Of a DNA stretch of 64,000 nt, positions 52,201-57,043 are shown piece after piece. Position 1 is the stretch's first letter, and each line of letters starts with the position of its first letter. The stretch is taken from the NCBI GenBank assembly GCA_900660155.1, contig CABFPE010000239.1:358600-422599 (forward strand), written 5' to 3'. Under the pieces are notes generated by a model that did no database searches, was not told where the DNA came from, and saw nothing but the letters and a program-made list of their open reading frames with translations. This stretch comes from Hofstenia miamia. Lineage: Eukaryota > Xenacoelomorpha > Acoela > Hofsteniidae. The position numbers and the translations under genes were made by a program.

Positions 52201-55200
52201 ATCCCGTCTAGTTCTAAAAGAGCACTAATTTCGGCAAGGCAGTGCCACTTGCAATAATTTGAAAGTAATTGACTTACTTTTGTGTTATTTACAACATCGA
52301 GAAAACCAGAATAGTTGAGGCCACTTCCCAAAGGCACTTGCAAAACTAAGCAGTGAGCTTTCAAACGACTAGACACAGATCGTAAAGAAGCGTAAAAATC
52401 CGCATTGTGCGCATCCATTTTATTAAAAAATAGCAATCGTGGCACGCGGTATCGATTTGCTTGCTGCCAAATAGCTTCAGTTTGCGATTGAACGCCCGCT
52501 GTAGCGTTAATTAGTGTTACAGTTCCATCGAGAACTCTTAGCGATCTTTCCACTTCAACTGTAAAGTCTACATGCCCTGAAAGAAAATGGCTTAATAAAA
52601 AGCAATTACTTACTTTAACTACAACGTTTATTAAGTAATGCGAAATTTTACATATTTTTTCAAGGATTTCTCAGATGCCTGCATAGGTAGCAAATATAAA
52701 ACATGAAAGAATTACTCTTGTGTCAAATTTAAAAATGCAACGAATATTATCTATATATATTACAATTTTAACCTCGAGATATGATTTGAGAAACAGAAAA
52801 TCATGATGAACCCAAAACTTTACCACTCTAAGTTAACAACAGAAAATACTATGTTATCCTTCTCTAAAAATTATCAGAACAGAAAAGTTATTCGGATCAA
52901 AAAGATAGAGCCTAAACAACTGCCAGTGTGGAAAATTGAATTTATATTAGTAATTTATGCTCTCAATTTAATAAATGTCCACTAATGTTATATGATAATT
53001 TCCTACAATTTTGATAGATGTTCCATTAAAATGATGTTGGATGTAGAATACTTTTCTAAAAATATACATTAAATTTTCTAATAATTTCCTTAAATAGAAT
53101 GTCGGCATTTATAAATTTGAAATCTATAGCTCAAGTAAAAAAAAGTGGCCACTTTTCAAAATTTGGATTTCCTCTAAAGTTACTAGATGACGCTGCTACA
53201 ATTAATAGTTTAAAATATTGCCAAATACTCGTGGAATCTGTACCATACGCAACCTGCTTATATCCTGATTCATGGATCTTAGAACAAGATGGAGAAACCC
53301 TTCATACCTCAAAATTGACAAAAGAATTTTTTACCAATTATAATATTCAAGTTATGCAATGGACACCGAATTCGCCAGATCTAGTACCCATAGAGAACGT
53401 GTAGCAGATTCTAAAGGATTTTGTCGAGAAAAAATCCCACAAATCTGAAAGAATTAAAGAGTTACATCCTTGAATCGCAACACCAAATAACTCAAGAAGT
53501 TAAAGTCCGTTTAATGGATTCATTTTCAAGATGTTTATTTGCGTGTCACGCTTTGCATGGCAAACTTGTTAAATAACTTTGTCACCAGGCTACAAGCTGA
53601 GACAATTATATTTTCAAATATATTTTATAAGTCTCTATTTCTCTTTTATTTGTGATCAAAAGTGTGTTTATAATGTGGCCACATTTTTTTACTTGAGCTA
53701 TACTATGTCGTCTGTACAACACCTATGTTAAACCGCAGTCAACAATACAATCAGTCAAGCGAGTGGAATGAGTTTTTAAACTTTCTCACTCCTATGAGGA
53801 ATGATTAGTTGAAACATTAAACACTTGCGTTGACAAAAATATTACATTATCTGCCCTGCGGCAGTCATAATGTGACTTTGTTTCAAGATCTTAAACAGCC
53901 AGCAATTGCACCCGTTCAAGTGCGCAATTAAACGGGGGCTGATAAACCAAATTCACCATTCGACGTGATAGAAATTCCTGTGTAAAATGGCTACTTAACT
54001 TTCATATACACAAACTAAATCTCGCAAACGGGTTACATTTTTTCAAATGTTGAGAACAGCACCAAAAGTGGTCTTCTGAAATCTATGTAGTACTCTGCAT
54101 TCTCAATGAGTACAACTGGAAGGGTAGTCTTCTTAAAAGTAAGAACGAATAACAAAGCAAGAGCTTTCTCTGCATTAGAAGAAGAAGAAGAAGTAGAAAT
54201 GTTTATTATTGAAAATAAAATTATCAGAACATTAAAGTGAGTTAAAATATTTAGACATATAAGGCACAAATTGGGGATTTCTTCGTTCAGAATTGTAATT
54301 AGAGTAAGCATATTGGTGAGTATAAATCAATTTCTTTAGGAATCAATGAATGAAAAGGATGGTGTCATTATTTTCAGCACTGGAAAAAATCGTTTTTGAA
54401 AGACGAATCATTTTAGCCTTCACCGTTGTTTGATCAAATAAACTTGGTAAAATTTTTATGGCTCTCCTAATCTTTTCCATGGACTTTTTTAAATACTTTA
54501 GAGGCGAAACAAAGGCAGGACTAGCGTATGTTAAAATTGGTTCAATAGTAGATAAATATAGCATTTTCTGTTGAGATAAACTCATATCGAGACTACAGGG
54601 TTCACGTAGAACATGAACCCGCTTAAAGGCAGCTTTGACGATATTAGAAATAGACTTATTCCATTTTAATGAAGAGTCTAAATCAAACACCTAAGTAAGT
54701 AATACTGTCATATATGGGAATACTGAAGTTGTTATGAGGAATATAACACTGGCCAACTATCATCATTTTGGATTTGGATTCATTAAGTAGCATCGAATTT
54801 TCTGAAGAACATCTCTTAACTTTAACTTAGTGATTGGGGTTACTGTTAAAATATCGTCCGCATATTTAATTAGCAGATTTTAAATTATAATTATAAACAA
54901 AAAATTTTTTACAATACAGTCGACTCAATTATAAAATTGTTAATATCAATAGACACAGATCAAGTGTTAAAGCAAACTACCTGGTGTGTCAATTAAATTA
55001 ATCTGCTTATCATTCCACTGAAATGTTACTGCTGCGCTGCTGATAGTGATGCCACGTTCCATCTCTTGGGGAAGAAAGTCCATCATCGTATCACCTCTAT
55101 CCACTGAACCAACATAAGATGTTACACCAGATAAAGCCAGCATTTGCTCACTGGTAGTCGTTTTTCCAGCATCAATGTGGGCAGTTAGACCAATGTTTCG

Positions 55201-57043
55201 AATTTTGCTGACATTTTTTTCTAAAAAAAACAAATTAGTTTGGTGAAGTTTATGGCAGACATGTACACCGACAAATACAAAGCAAAATTGTAACTAAGAG
55301 AGTATAGTACACTAATGAGAAAAAATTGTTTAGAAAACGAGTAATTTATTATAGAATTCAAAAGAAGGTTGACTTCTTTTATACTTAAAATAAACTCTTG
55401 CTGTTAGACTTTACAACTAATGACAAATTCAATGGGGAATAATTATGTAAGGGCCAGAAACTAGTCAAATTTTTTGTCAGTCACATAGAAAAATAGAATA
55501 CGGGCAGGGTAAAGTTGAAATTGAAACACAAGGACATGTAAATTACTGATTAACAGTATTTGTTCTAATAATATAAAAAAAGTGATCTGCAACCTTTTCA
55601 CACTCAGGGAACCCTTTCTTTATATACTACATCACATCATATCGGACCTTTAATCCCAAAAAAAATAATTGATTAAAGTTTCAATCAACGTGTGCAGTAC
55701 ATATTTATACATAAAAAATTATACTTTAAAAACAGTAACATTGAGATGAATACCTGAGACACAAAATACGTAAAGTTCAAAGCTTCTTGTAATTTCATTG
55801 ACCATGGCATGAATTTGGGAATTTATCAAATTTGAAGAGCACAAGCATCTGTCAGTAGGGCTTAGCAAAGATTAATCGAACCGCAATTAACTATAACTTT
55901 AAGGACGGGGTTAATTTATTGGACCCCAAAATTGAAATTGGTTTATTGACCGATTCCTGCTGCCAACAATGAGTTCAGTGTGCCTACATTCACATTTTCC
56001 GATCTCCTGCACAATTCACGTCAATTGCAGGTCGAAACTTGAAAAATAACGGAGGTCTATGCAATAATAAACCTTGTCTGTTGCTGAAAATCGCTTAATT
56101 GACCAAAAAAATTGATGCTGTGAATTGCAACTAACCTCTAAATAGCCGTGGATGTCGTAGTGTAATAGTCATTTCGTAATGCTTCAAAATGAAAATTTTT
56201 ACTGTTTTTCCATCTTTCACAATGCATTAAATTATATTAATTACATCGATTACAATGTAAGTGCACACTTTCTGAAGGCACTAACAGTCCGTTGACCCCG
56301 ATACAGTGGGATTCTGTACTAAATTCCAAACACACCAGCACAGGGAATCCCTGTTGGGATCCTTTGATCATCATTGACCATAAAATAGCAGACTATGGAT
56401 CTAAATACGCAGAGAAATGATTAGCATACATGTAATGTTTGGGAAAATATTGTGGGAAGCATGGATGAAGATCCAAATTACCAAAAGATTGGGGCGAGAG
56501 CGGGAGCCCTTTATGGGGTTCGGAGCAACGTGTTACCACCACTTACAAGCGATTATGAAACGAAAATTTAAATCGCGGTTAATTACATTTTTATGTTTTG
56601 TGAGTGTAAAATACTATTTACTTGTATTGTTCTTCAGTAATCCAAAAACACGACAATTCAAAAACAAAATTAGTACATAGACTAATTGCTATTACTATCA
56701 GATTTAAAAGAAATGAATGTAATTTTCTAAAAGCAGCCAGAACAATTTGAATATAAAAAATGCGACACGAAAGGCATCATATGCGGGTTGTGTGAAAATA
56801 TGCAAAACCGCGGGCACTTCACGATTGATGCGAGAAACTTGGAAGGTCTGGATTAGGTAAGATTAATTTATTCCCACCGCATAGTTTTAATGCTTAAGGT
56901 TTATCAAGATAGATAGCAGCTATACATGAGCTTCATTCCAGACAAAAAGAAATGAAAATAAAAAAAGAAATCTTACCTCTTGCAGAAGCAGCATTTACGC
57001 ATATGTAGCGTAAGTAAATGAACAAATGTCTCGTTCGAAGCAT
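3227..57043 (-). CDS. GFM2: Mitochondrial ribosome-recycling GTPase EF-G2mt (RRF2), complete 11-exon gene
   Basis: GFM2 is a translational GTPase that, with the mitochondrial recycling factor, splits mitochondrial ribosomes after termination. On the minus strand I join exons 57043-56977, 55220-54981, 52576-52278, 37034-36921, 36574-36309, 35317-35062, 28583-28443, 27630-27472, 23352-23077, 17840-17637 and 3484-3227. All introns are GT-AG, the phases agree, and the product is 759 residues against about 779 in human. Residues 1-22 ([20 protein letters not shown]...) are basic, hydrophobic and free of acidic residues, as in a mitochondrial presequence. G motifs are G1 AHIDAGKTT (36-44), G2 RGITI (78-82), G3 DTPGH (100-104), G4 NKMD (154-157) and G5 GSAL (319-322). 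Domain II, domain III ([10 protein letters not shown], 517-526), domain IV and the domain V C-terminus follow. Exon 4 and the exon 9/10 join are the least certain, because the protein diverges there or is about four residues shorter than human. Confidence 0.93.
4291..4674. mobile_element. hAT-type MITE inserted in the piggyBac element
   Basis: This 384-bp element starts CAAGCCCGTAGCCACGGGG and ends GGGTACGGGCCTG, giving imperfect inverted ends CARGCCCGTANCC. It is flanked by a perfect 8-bp duplication, CTGCCATG (4283-4290 and 4675-4682), the hAT target size. It has no coding capacity. Its place inside the piggyBac copy makes it the younger insertion. Confidence 0.88.
4880..6492 (+). pseudogene. 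piggyBac transposase, frameshifted
   Basis: Pieces in changing frames follow the DDE_Tnp_1_7 order. An acidic N-terminus is followed by [18 protein letters not shown] (5084-5404), then [16 protein letters not shown] to [15 protein letters not shown] and [15 protein letters not shown] (5356-5766), then a stretch at 5866-6096. The last piece (6127-6492) ends in a cysteine-rich zinc finger ([17 protein letters not shown]). At least two frameshifts plus stops make it non-coding. No TSD copy is intact on the left. Confidence 0.85.
6780..7460. other. GC-richer block of unknown nature
   Basis: This block is clearly richer in G+C than its surroundings and has several short palindromes, such as GCCTATGAGATAGGC near 7080. 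Open frames at 6854-7093 and 7194-7385 resemble no family I know. It may be the untranslated part of a retroelement or an old gene fragment. Confidence 0.3.
8160..9460 (+). pseudogene. CR1/Jockey-type LINE reverse transcriptase fragment
   Basis: RT motifs appear in order across shifting frames: [15 protein letters not shown] (about 8219-8262), [15 protein letters not shown], then [20 protein letters not shown] and [11 protein letters not shown] (8446-8901). After these come the thumb pieces [21 protein letters not shown] (8831-9091) and [14 protein letters not shown] (9054-9332). The catalytic FADD is FADE here, so it is dead as well as frameshifted. The 5' part is missing. Confidence 0.85.
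9817..11007. repeat. Stacked inverted-repeat element (TACACGAACAACTTTTGTCG family)
   Basis: The motif TACACGAACAACTTTTGTCG opens at 9819 and its inverse closes near 10062 and again at 11007. In between, ACGAACAACTTT and CAAAAGTTG blocks recur in both orientations. 9817-10067 alone is foldback-like, and 10860-11007 repeats the same units. About 790 bp of unlike AT-rich DNA separates them. This is a MITE or foldback family; I cannot assign a superfamily or target duplication. Confidence 0.7.
10525..10544. repeat. (TA)n microsatellite
   Basis: Ten TA repeats inside the inverted-repeat interval. Confidence 0.9.
11150..12190 (+). pseudogene. Tc1-family transposase, broken and interrupted by a gap
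   Basis: An N-terminal HTH ([38 protein letters not shown]) is followed by the DDE region. The first catalytic block reads SNESSFEQF, with Asn where Asp is expected. Then come [14 protein letters not shown] and [19 protein letters not shown] near 12000-12054. Several stops and frameshifts break it. An N run at 11889-11909 is flanked by two copies of the same 108 bp. Confidence 0.85.
11781..12017. repeat. 108-bp duplicate flanking an assembly gap
   Basis: 11781-11888 and 11910-12017 are the same sequence with one difference (GAACAAATG versus GAATAAATG), separated by 21 Ns. This pattern fits unmerged contig ends or two haplotypes better than a real duplication. Confidence 0.85.
12200..13243. 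other. AT-rich interior without a gene
   Basis: Open frames of 60-110 codons occur by composition only. No transposase or RNA signature was recognised. Confidence 0.4.
13523..14078 (+). mobile_element. Mariner-type deletion derivative with terminal inverted repeats
   Basis: The ends are CAGGGTGGCCACAAAGTCGC and, inverted, CAGGATGGTCACAAAGTCGC; similarity extends about 40 bp inward. TA flanks both sides (13521-13522 and 14079-14080), the mariner target. The 556-bp element is too short for a full transposase but carries an intact N-terminal frame. Confidence 0.9.
13593..14021 (+). CDS. HTH-only mariner transposase fragment (DUF4817-like), frame intact
   Basis: From Met 13602 ([20 protein letters not shown]) the frame runs to 14021. 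It encodes two helix-turn-helix units separated by the linker [18 protein letters not shown], and ends near [15 protein letters not shown], where the catalytic DDE domain would begin. This is the DUF4817/Mos1-type DNA-binding half. The frame has no stop or frameshift, while the DDE domain is absent. It could encode a DNA-binding protein without catalysis, or be a young internal-deletion copy. An upstream Met at 13503 lies partly outside the element. Confidence 0.7.
   Translation, partial: RSPMPLTTEQSVEIISLYGRDGATNRSIAEQFHRNHPYENVSHTSAGRLINKFRETGSVVDKKRSGRPGLSAETRAQVLEKIASSPRKSVRRAVGEIGIPRSTMQKVLKVEKFHPYKLQILHKLYEDDSLAFVRLVKNLEFE
14253..15590 (+). pseudogene. hAT-family transposase, broken
   Basis: A BED-like zinc finger opens it: [20 protein letters not shown] then [11 protein letters not shown] (14253-14462). 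Other frames give [20 protein letters not shown], then [18 protein letters not shown] near 14860-14920, resembling the hAT DNC..N block. A helical C-terminal portion follows (15103-15465 and 15374-15586). Several stops and frameshifts separate the pieces. No C-terminal dimerisation motif or clear terminal repeats were found. Confidence 0.7.
15600..17636. other. Intron 10 sequence with short palindromes, no gene
   Basis: 15773-15810 holds overlapping palindromes around AATCTAGATTATCTAGAT. GACTTATACACGC near 15876 and GGCTTATACACGAG near 16142 resemble pogo-type MITE end motifs, but I cannot define an element. A 64-codon frame at 16032-16226 is unrecognised. Confidence 0.35.
17637..17840 (-). 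CDS. GFM2: GFM2 exon 10 (domain IV)
   Basis: Residues 607-674 include [20 protein letters not shown] and [17 protein letters not shown], the LLGSPIQDVAI...ACVSRCVQKA region of human. The acceptor is TTTTCATAG and the donor is CAA/GTTAGT. Confidence 0.94.
18497..20743 (+). mobile_element. Near-intact autonomous-looking hAT transposon
   Basis: The 2,247-bp element starts CAGGGTGGGTGTGTTTAAAAC and ends, inverted, CAGGGTGGTTGTTCAAAACG. A perfect 8-bp duplication CTGAAAAA flanks it (18489-18496 and 20744-20751). The left subterminal region folds on itself (GGGTGTGTTTAAAA near 18504 against TTTTAAACACACCCC near 18577). The right side has repeated AAAAAACATA units. It encodes a complete transposase and sits inside a dead pogo copy, so it is a recent arrival. 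Confidence 0.93.
18799..20535 (+). CDS. hAT transposase, two exons, apparently intact
   Basis: Exon 1 (18799-19085) starts [15 protein letters not shown] and carries a BED-type zinc finger (CKRCQ...MKTHDISC). A 114-bp intron runs from AAG/GTAAAA to TTGCTTAG. Exon 2 (19200-20535) restores [17 protein letters not shown] in frame. The product is 540 residues (559 from Met 18742). The DDE core shows LAMDGWSS and [16 protein letters not shown] follows, and the C-terminal dimerisation segment is [21 protein letters not shown] see no stop or frameshift, though residue-level fitness cannot be judged. The start codon choice is uncertain because an in-frame upstream Met exists. Confidence 0.88.
20953..22140 (+). 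pseudogene. pogo-like transposase, broken
   Basis: The [23 protein letters not shown] (21059-21118) is followed by [23 protein letters not shown]_1 pieces in changing frames are [20 protein letters not shown] (21355-21537), [20 protein letters not shown] (21534-21761) and [20 protein letters not shown] near 21895-21954. The acidic tail [14 protein letters not shown] ends at 22140. Multiple stops and frameshifts are present. Confidence 0.85.
22337..23076. other. Left part of intron 9, no gene
   Basis: Short frames only (one of 66 codons at 22465-22665, unrecognised). No terminal repeats seen. Confidence 0.4.
23077..23352 (-). CDS. GFM2: GFM2 exon 9 (domain III into IV)
   Basis: Residues 515-606 start [13 protein letters not shown] and continue through [20 protein letters not shown]. 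After [12 protein letters not shown] the exon ends at donor AAAG/GTATTT. The C-terminal third ([18 protein letters not shown]) is more divergent than the rest. Confidence 0.92.
23640..25750 (-). mobile_element. 5'-truncated CR1-like LINE
   Basis: This copy has the pre-RT region and RT of the same family as the plus-strand LINE at 46.7-50.1 kb (compare [17 protein letters not shown] with [17 protein letters not shown]). The endonuclease and everything upstream are missing. Reading is broken in a few places. Confidence 0.88.
23803..25707 (-). pseudogene. CR1-like LINE ORF2 (RT), frameshifted
   Basis: 25707-25060 encodes the pre-RT part through [15 protein letters not shown]. 24724-23987 encodes [40 protein letters not shown] and the intact catalytic [10 protein letters not shown], then the thumb. 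23994-23803 continues in another frame ([17 protein letters not shown]). The fingers between 24725 and 25059 are disrupted. Confidence 0.85.
25760..27471. other. Intron 8 sequence with (TA)n and an assembly gap
   Basis: (TA)n runs at 26171-26199 and 26297-26325 flank an N run (26201-26296). A 67-codon minus frame at 26169-25966 contains [18 protein letters not shown], reminiscent of a LINE ORF1 linker but too short to assign. Nothing else was recognised. Confidence 0.4.
27472..27630 (-). CDS. GFM2: GFM2 exon 8 (start of domain III)
   Basis: Residues 462-514 include [13 protein letters not shown] and [18 protein letters not shown], typical of the EF-G domain II/III border. The acceptor is ATTTATAG and the donor is CAG/GTTTCA. 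Phase is 0 at both ends. Confidence 0.94.
28443..28583 (-). CDS. GFM2: GFM2 exon 7 (end of domain II)
   Basis: Forty-seven codons (415-461) include [19 protein letters not shown], matching the GNIALTVGLKHTATGDT segment of human. The acceptor is CGTTTTAG and the donor is AGA/GTATGT. The linker after it is shorter than in human. Confidence 0.92.
28584..30181. other. Intron 6, right of exon 7, no gene
   Basis: AT-rich sequence. The minus frame 29506-29315 has no fit to GFM2 and no recognisable family. Confidence 0.35.
30190..31218. mobile_element. Non-autonomous hAT-like element, 1.03 kb
   Basis: The ends are TAGGGCTGAGTTTGA and, inverted, TATGGCAGAGTCCGGA. The flanking 8-mers GGTGACAC (30182-30189) and GGTGACAA (31219-31226) differ at one base. 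Both subterminal regions repeat GCCCTATCC and TATCCGG motifs. No open frame of note. Confidence 0.7.
31227..32374. other. Intron 6, middle part, no gene
   Basis: Only short chance frames. No terminal repeats or known family seen. Confidence 0.35.
32380..32515 (-). repeat. 3' LTR of the Gypsy fossil
   Basis: About 136 bp, TGTAATGTTC to GTATACGTCA on the plus strand. It matches 34021-34145 apart from point differences and one internal length difference. Confidence 0.82.
32529..33811 (-). pseudogene. Gypsy gag/pol remnants (integrase region)
   Basis: A stretch near 33455-33129 resembles the integrase catalytic core ([18 protein letters not shown]). The C-terminal pol end ([12 protein letters not shown]) lies near 32531. 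A gag-like stretch lies at 33811-33557. Order and strand match the LTRs and primer site. It is a dead copy with several breaks. Confidence 0.8.
34021..34145 (-). repeat. 5' LTR of the Gypsy fossil
   Basis: About 125 bp, followed on the minus strand directly by the tRNA-primer-like site TGGCGCAGTC, as expected for a 5' LTR. Confidence 0.82.
34306..34547. mobile_element. 242-bp hAT-type MITE
   Basis: Inverted ends CAGTGGCACGTTTAGG and CAGAGGCACGTTTAGTG. The flanking 8-mers TATGAGTA (34298-34305) and TAAGAGTA (34548-34555) differ at one base. The minus frame 34624-34397 crosses it by chance. Confidence 0.85.
34778..34959. repeat. Small inverted-repeat element with ACCGGAAAT ends
   Basis: ACCGGAAATTTCGACACA at 34778 faces ATTTCCGGT at 34951-34959. 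A direct variant, CGGAAAATTTGACACAGG, lies just upstream near 34750. No target duplication was settled. Confidence 0.45.
35062..35317 (-). CDS. GFM2: GFM2 exon 6 (domain II)
   Basis: Residues 329-414 run from [13 protein letters not shown] through [20 protein letters not shown] to HADRHIE, the start of the domain II beta-barrel. The acceptor is TATTTAG and the donor is GAG/GTATTC. Confidence 0.94.
35318..36308. other. GFM2 intron 5, no gene
   Basis: AT-rich. Short hydrophobic frames at 35713-35498 and 36295-36047 are composition artefacts, with no known family or terminal repeat. Confidence 0.4.
36309..36574 (-). CDS. GFM2: GFM2 exon 5 (end of G domain, G5 motif)
   Basis: Residues 241-328 contain the acidic helix [16 protein letters not shown] and the G5 motif [12 protein letters not shown]. 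The acceptor is CATTTAG and the donor is GATAG/GTAAAC. Two bases carry over into exon 6. Confidence 0.94.
36921..37034 (-). CDS. GFM2: GFM2 exon 4 (G-prime insert region)
   Basis: Thirty-eight codons (residues 203-240) include [16 protein letters not shown], comparable with KEKLLWNCNSNDGKDF of human GFM2. I chose acceptor CCGAG and donor TTG/GTTAGA because they keep phase 0 on both sides. The pyrimidine tract is weak and a different acceptor is possible. Confidence 0.7.
37450..39260 (+). pseudogene. Mutator-like transposase (PF20700 type), broken
   Basis: [20 protein letters not shown] at 38058-38117 matches the start of the Mutator-like domain. After a damaged middle, [20 protein letters not shown] (about 38876-38935) leads to [20 protein letters not shown] near 38980-39040, the hallmark CxxGKTQNxNES..N block, then [15 protein letters not shown]. 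Frames change repeatedly, and a 76-bp tandem duplication (38118-38269) adds a frameshift. Terminal repeats were not found, so the limits are approximate. Confidence 0.75.
38118..38269. repeat. Perfect 76-bp tandem duplication
   Basis: 38118-38193 and 38194-38269 appear identical (ACATTCTCACGAG to TTCATGGCT). It lies in the Mutator-like relic and is not a multiple of three. Confidence 0.9.
39300..40670. other. Intron 3 sequence with two (TA)n tracts, no gene
   Basis: (TA)n runs lie at 40523-40549 and 40641-40670. No coding or terminal-repeat signal otherwise. Confidence 0.45.
40874..41212. repeat. Long arm of the Penelope-like inverted repeat
   Basis: It has a GACCCCGTGGTACACTTGAC block, then about 180 bp absent from the other arm, then GTCTATTGTTTAAAATGTAACC onward. 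GTCTATTGTTTAAAATGTA occurs twice within this arm (near 41034 and 41113), so the short arm looks like a deletion between such repeats. Confidence 0.8.
41168..41292. repeat. Tandem duplication, about 57 and 67 bp
   Basis: TTTAGTTTACATACTTG to ACATGACATTGGAA occurs at 41168-41225 and again at 41226-41292 with a 9-10 bp insertion. It overlaps the end of the Penelope-like arm. Confidence 0.8.
42243..42400. repeat. Short arm of the Penelope-like inverted repeat
   Basis: Reverse complement of parts of 40874-41212, directly downstream of the endonuclease region on the minus strand. Confidence 0.82.
43182..43312. repeat. (TA)n tract interrupted by an assembly gap
   Basis: TA repeats at 43182-43209 and 43288-43312 flank Ns at 43211-43287. 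The true tract length is unknown. Confidence 0.9.
43645..43962 (+). CDS. Unidentified open frame of 105 codons
   Basis: I do not recognise it. The product is polar and helical ([19 protein letters not shown], then [17 protein letters not shown]), with ordinary residue use rather than the Lys/Ile/Tyr bias of chance frames here. The frame stays open to the left to about 43590. AAAG/GTATAT near 43950 could be a splice donor, so it may be an exon of a plus-strand gene or element. It may also be chance. Confidence 0.25.
   Translation: MHQETKTILHNIFHERSRMFTESPIGQITSYLKHFLMEPEGQSFLLEPHLSTVQNWCKQVLADNKLGATKLKKHVYKTQLITSNIQSLIADYISIKNIYNKDKGI
44152..45192 (-). CDS. GPR157-like seven-helix G-protein-coupled receptor, intronless, nested in GFM2
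   Basis: One uninterrupted frame of 346 codons. Seven hydrophobic helices are visible at about 36-58, 64-86, 95-122, 132-158, 205-233, 265-290 and 298-325. The N-terminus has N-glycosylation sites (NVT, NSS) if translation starts at the second Met (45162). Family cues resemble GPR157 and the cAMP-receptor-like group: LSDG in helix 2, a Cys before helix 3, [10 protein letters not shown] in helix 4, [19 protein letters not shown] in helix 6, and a short basic tail after [17 protein letters not shown]. It lies in GFM2 intron 3 on the same strand and has no introns, which suggests retroposition or an old nested gene. The assignment to GPR157 rests on eye alignment, and the ligand is unknown. Confidence 0.75.
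   Translation of the reverse strand: MFVLNIYIYAMLENVTTCKPNSSISSLSPSGLNKELGLTISAIDIVLVIWFLLINVTHKSLHSVIRHIICMICLSDGFVAMEVFYELCTINNGGLHTICSLVSLIGETAQCASILWSLCLMIYLNLINCNIKVKPISMLVLFHLLSWVFPLLLRVFLIMIIGVDTYHYQNTPFIVNMCYFNTSYSVRSTARFCYKREEECLVTRSSFIFTIVVTYGPALVAVPLIFLMVIAFFVKLHICNFFKKRLRFVTSLNNYQRIPEKSTFNSTKKLIILPVVYCLRWFPSFFNVFYFYYCGNLPSTLAEIISYCYTFDQLFLCSFNIVIYAAFSDQFRKAFFEIFRLPFKND
45450..46716 (-). mobile_element. R4/Dong-type LINE, 5'-truncated, broken
   Basis: RT of the restriction-enzyme-like endonuclease LINE group. 46491-46057 holds [35 protein letters not shown] and the catalytic [11 protein letters not shown]. 46038-45763 and 45664-45452 continue the thumb in other frames ([11 protein letters not shown], then [13 protein letters not shown]). 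Upstream, GCRTKQEA and WKAPGRDEV-like pieces extend to 46716, where a single N joins it to an opposite-strand LINE. Two or more frameshifts or stops. The downstream endonuclease is missing. Confidence 0.82.
46779..47033 (+). CDS. LINE ORF1 C-terminus, SGNH-esterase-like, partial
   Basis: The frame contains [20 protein letters not shown] then [16 protein letters not shown]. The DGIHLS..G arrangement is the usual catalytic Asp-His block at the end of SGNH/GDSL esterases, which CR1-group LINEs carry in ORF1. The N-terminal part lies beyond the junction at 46717, so only about 84 codons remain. Its TGA stop (47031-47033) overlaps the ORF2 ATG (47030-47032) as ATGA. Confidence 0.7.
   Translation: MNNFSVIPVFQSFLHAPRHVNDKLLARDGIHLSRQGLAHMIRNLQSYFRPHVISNPSHRLANVSYSKAVTTRPVLLPTPSYQSK
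47166..47945 (+). repeat. Perfect 390-bp tandem duplication inside LINE ORF2
   Basis: 47166-47555 and 47556-47945 appear identical, and 390 is a multiple of three, so the frame stays open and the 2A-like motif occurs twice. It lies 50 bp from the single N at 47998, so an assembly artefact is a real possibility. Confidence 0.92.
47369..47392 (+). other. 2A-like peptide motif (first copy)
   Basis: The codons spell DIKLNPGP against the consensus D(V/I)ExNPGP; Lys replaces the consensus Glu. It follows LLLSG, as in 2A motifs of other CR1-group LINEs. The second copy is at 47759-47782. Confidence 0.75.
49949..49972 (+). repeat. (CA)n tract in the LINE 3' region
   Basis: About 12 CA units between the end of ORF2 and the (TTA)n tail. 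Confidence 0.9.
50205..51932. mobile_element. Non-autonomous pogo/Tigger-like element, 1.73 kb
   Basis: The left end is CAGGCAACCCCGCGTAAGTC and the inverted right end is CAGGCAACCTAACGCCACC followed by TAAGTCGGAT. TA flanks both ends (50203-50204 and 51933-51934). TAAGTCGGA repeats inside both ends. It has no transposase frame. Confidence 0.85.
52278..52576 (-). CDS. GFM2: GFM2 exon 3 (end of G3, G4 motif)
   Basis: Residues 103-202 start with [18 protein letters not shown] and include NKMD at 154-157. The acceptor is TTTCTTTCAG and the donor is AAA/GTAAGT, ending in phase 0. The exon aligns by eye with human GFM2 through the FNKMD segment. Confidence 0.96.
53129..53698 (+). mobile_element. 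Tc1-type deletion derivative with terminal repeats
   Basis: The inverted ends GCTCAAGTAAAAAAAAGTGG and GCTCAAGTAAAAAAATGTGG are followed by CCAC on both sides and flanked by TA. The interior (from about 53165) keeps the C-terminal catalytic half of a Tc1 transposase: [20 protein letters not shown], then [16 protein letters not shown], with a stop where translation of the last part should continue. The N-terminal HTH is missing. Confidence 0.88.
54050..54885 (-). pseudogene. LINE reverse transcriptase fragment
   Basis: On the minus strand, [15 protein letters not shown] (about 54875-54831) is the catalytic motif. [20 protein letters not shown] follows (54690 onward), then [21 protein letters not shown] thumb sequence to 54343, and perhaps 54311-54033. 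Frameshifts separate the first two. The clade (CR1/L2/RTE) is not resolved. Confidence 0.75.
54981..55220 (-). CDS. GFM2: GFM2 exon 2 (G1, G2 and G3 motifs)
   Basis: Residues 23-102 carry the P-loop [14 protein letters not shown] and the start of DTPGH, whose glycine codon is split by the intron. The acceptor is TTTTTTTTAG and the donor is CAG/GTAGTT. An intronic LINE remnant ends only about 95 bp downstream of the donor. Confidence 0.96.
55221..56976. other. GFM2 intron 1, no gene
   Basis: AGTGATCTGCAACCTTTTC near 55580 resembles a hAT end of the CAGTGGTTCTCAACC type, without a partner. An unrecognised 87-codon frame lies at 56417-56680. The rest is AT-rich sequence without clear signals. 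Confidence 0.4.
56977..57043 (-). CDS. GFM2: GFM2 coding exon 1 (mitochondrial presequence)
   Basis: It encodes residues 1-22 plus one base of codon 23 and ends AGAG/GTAAGA. I start at the ATG at 57043 because it opens the frame leading into the G domain. A candidate splice acceptor (TTTCTTTCAG) ends at 57063, so a non-coding 5' exon probably lies further right. Confidence 0.82.

Noticed and set aside
55570-55620. hAT MITE starting AGTGATCTGCAACCTTTTC
   Set aside because: No matching inverted partner or 8-bp duplication found within the intron.
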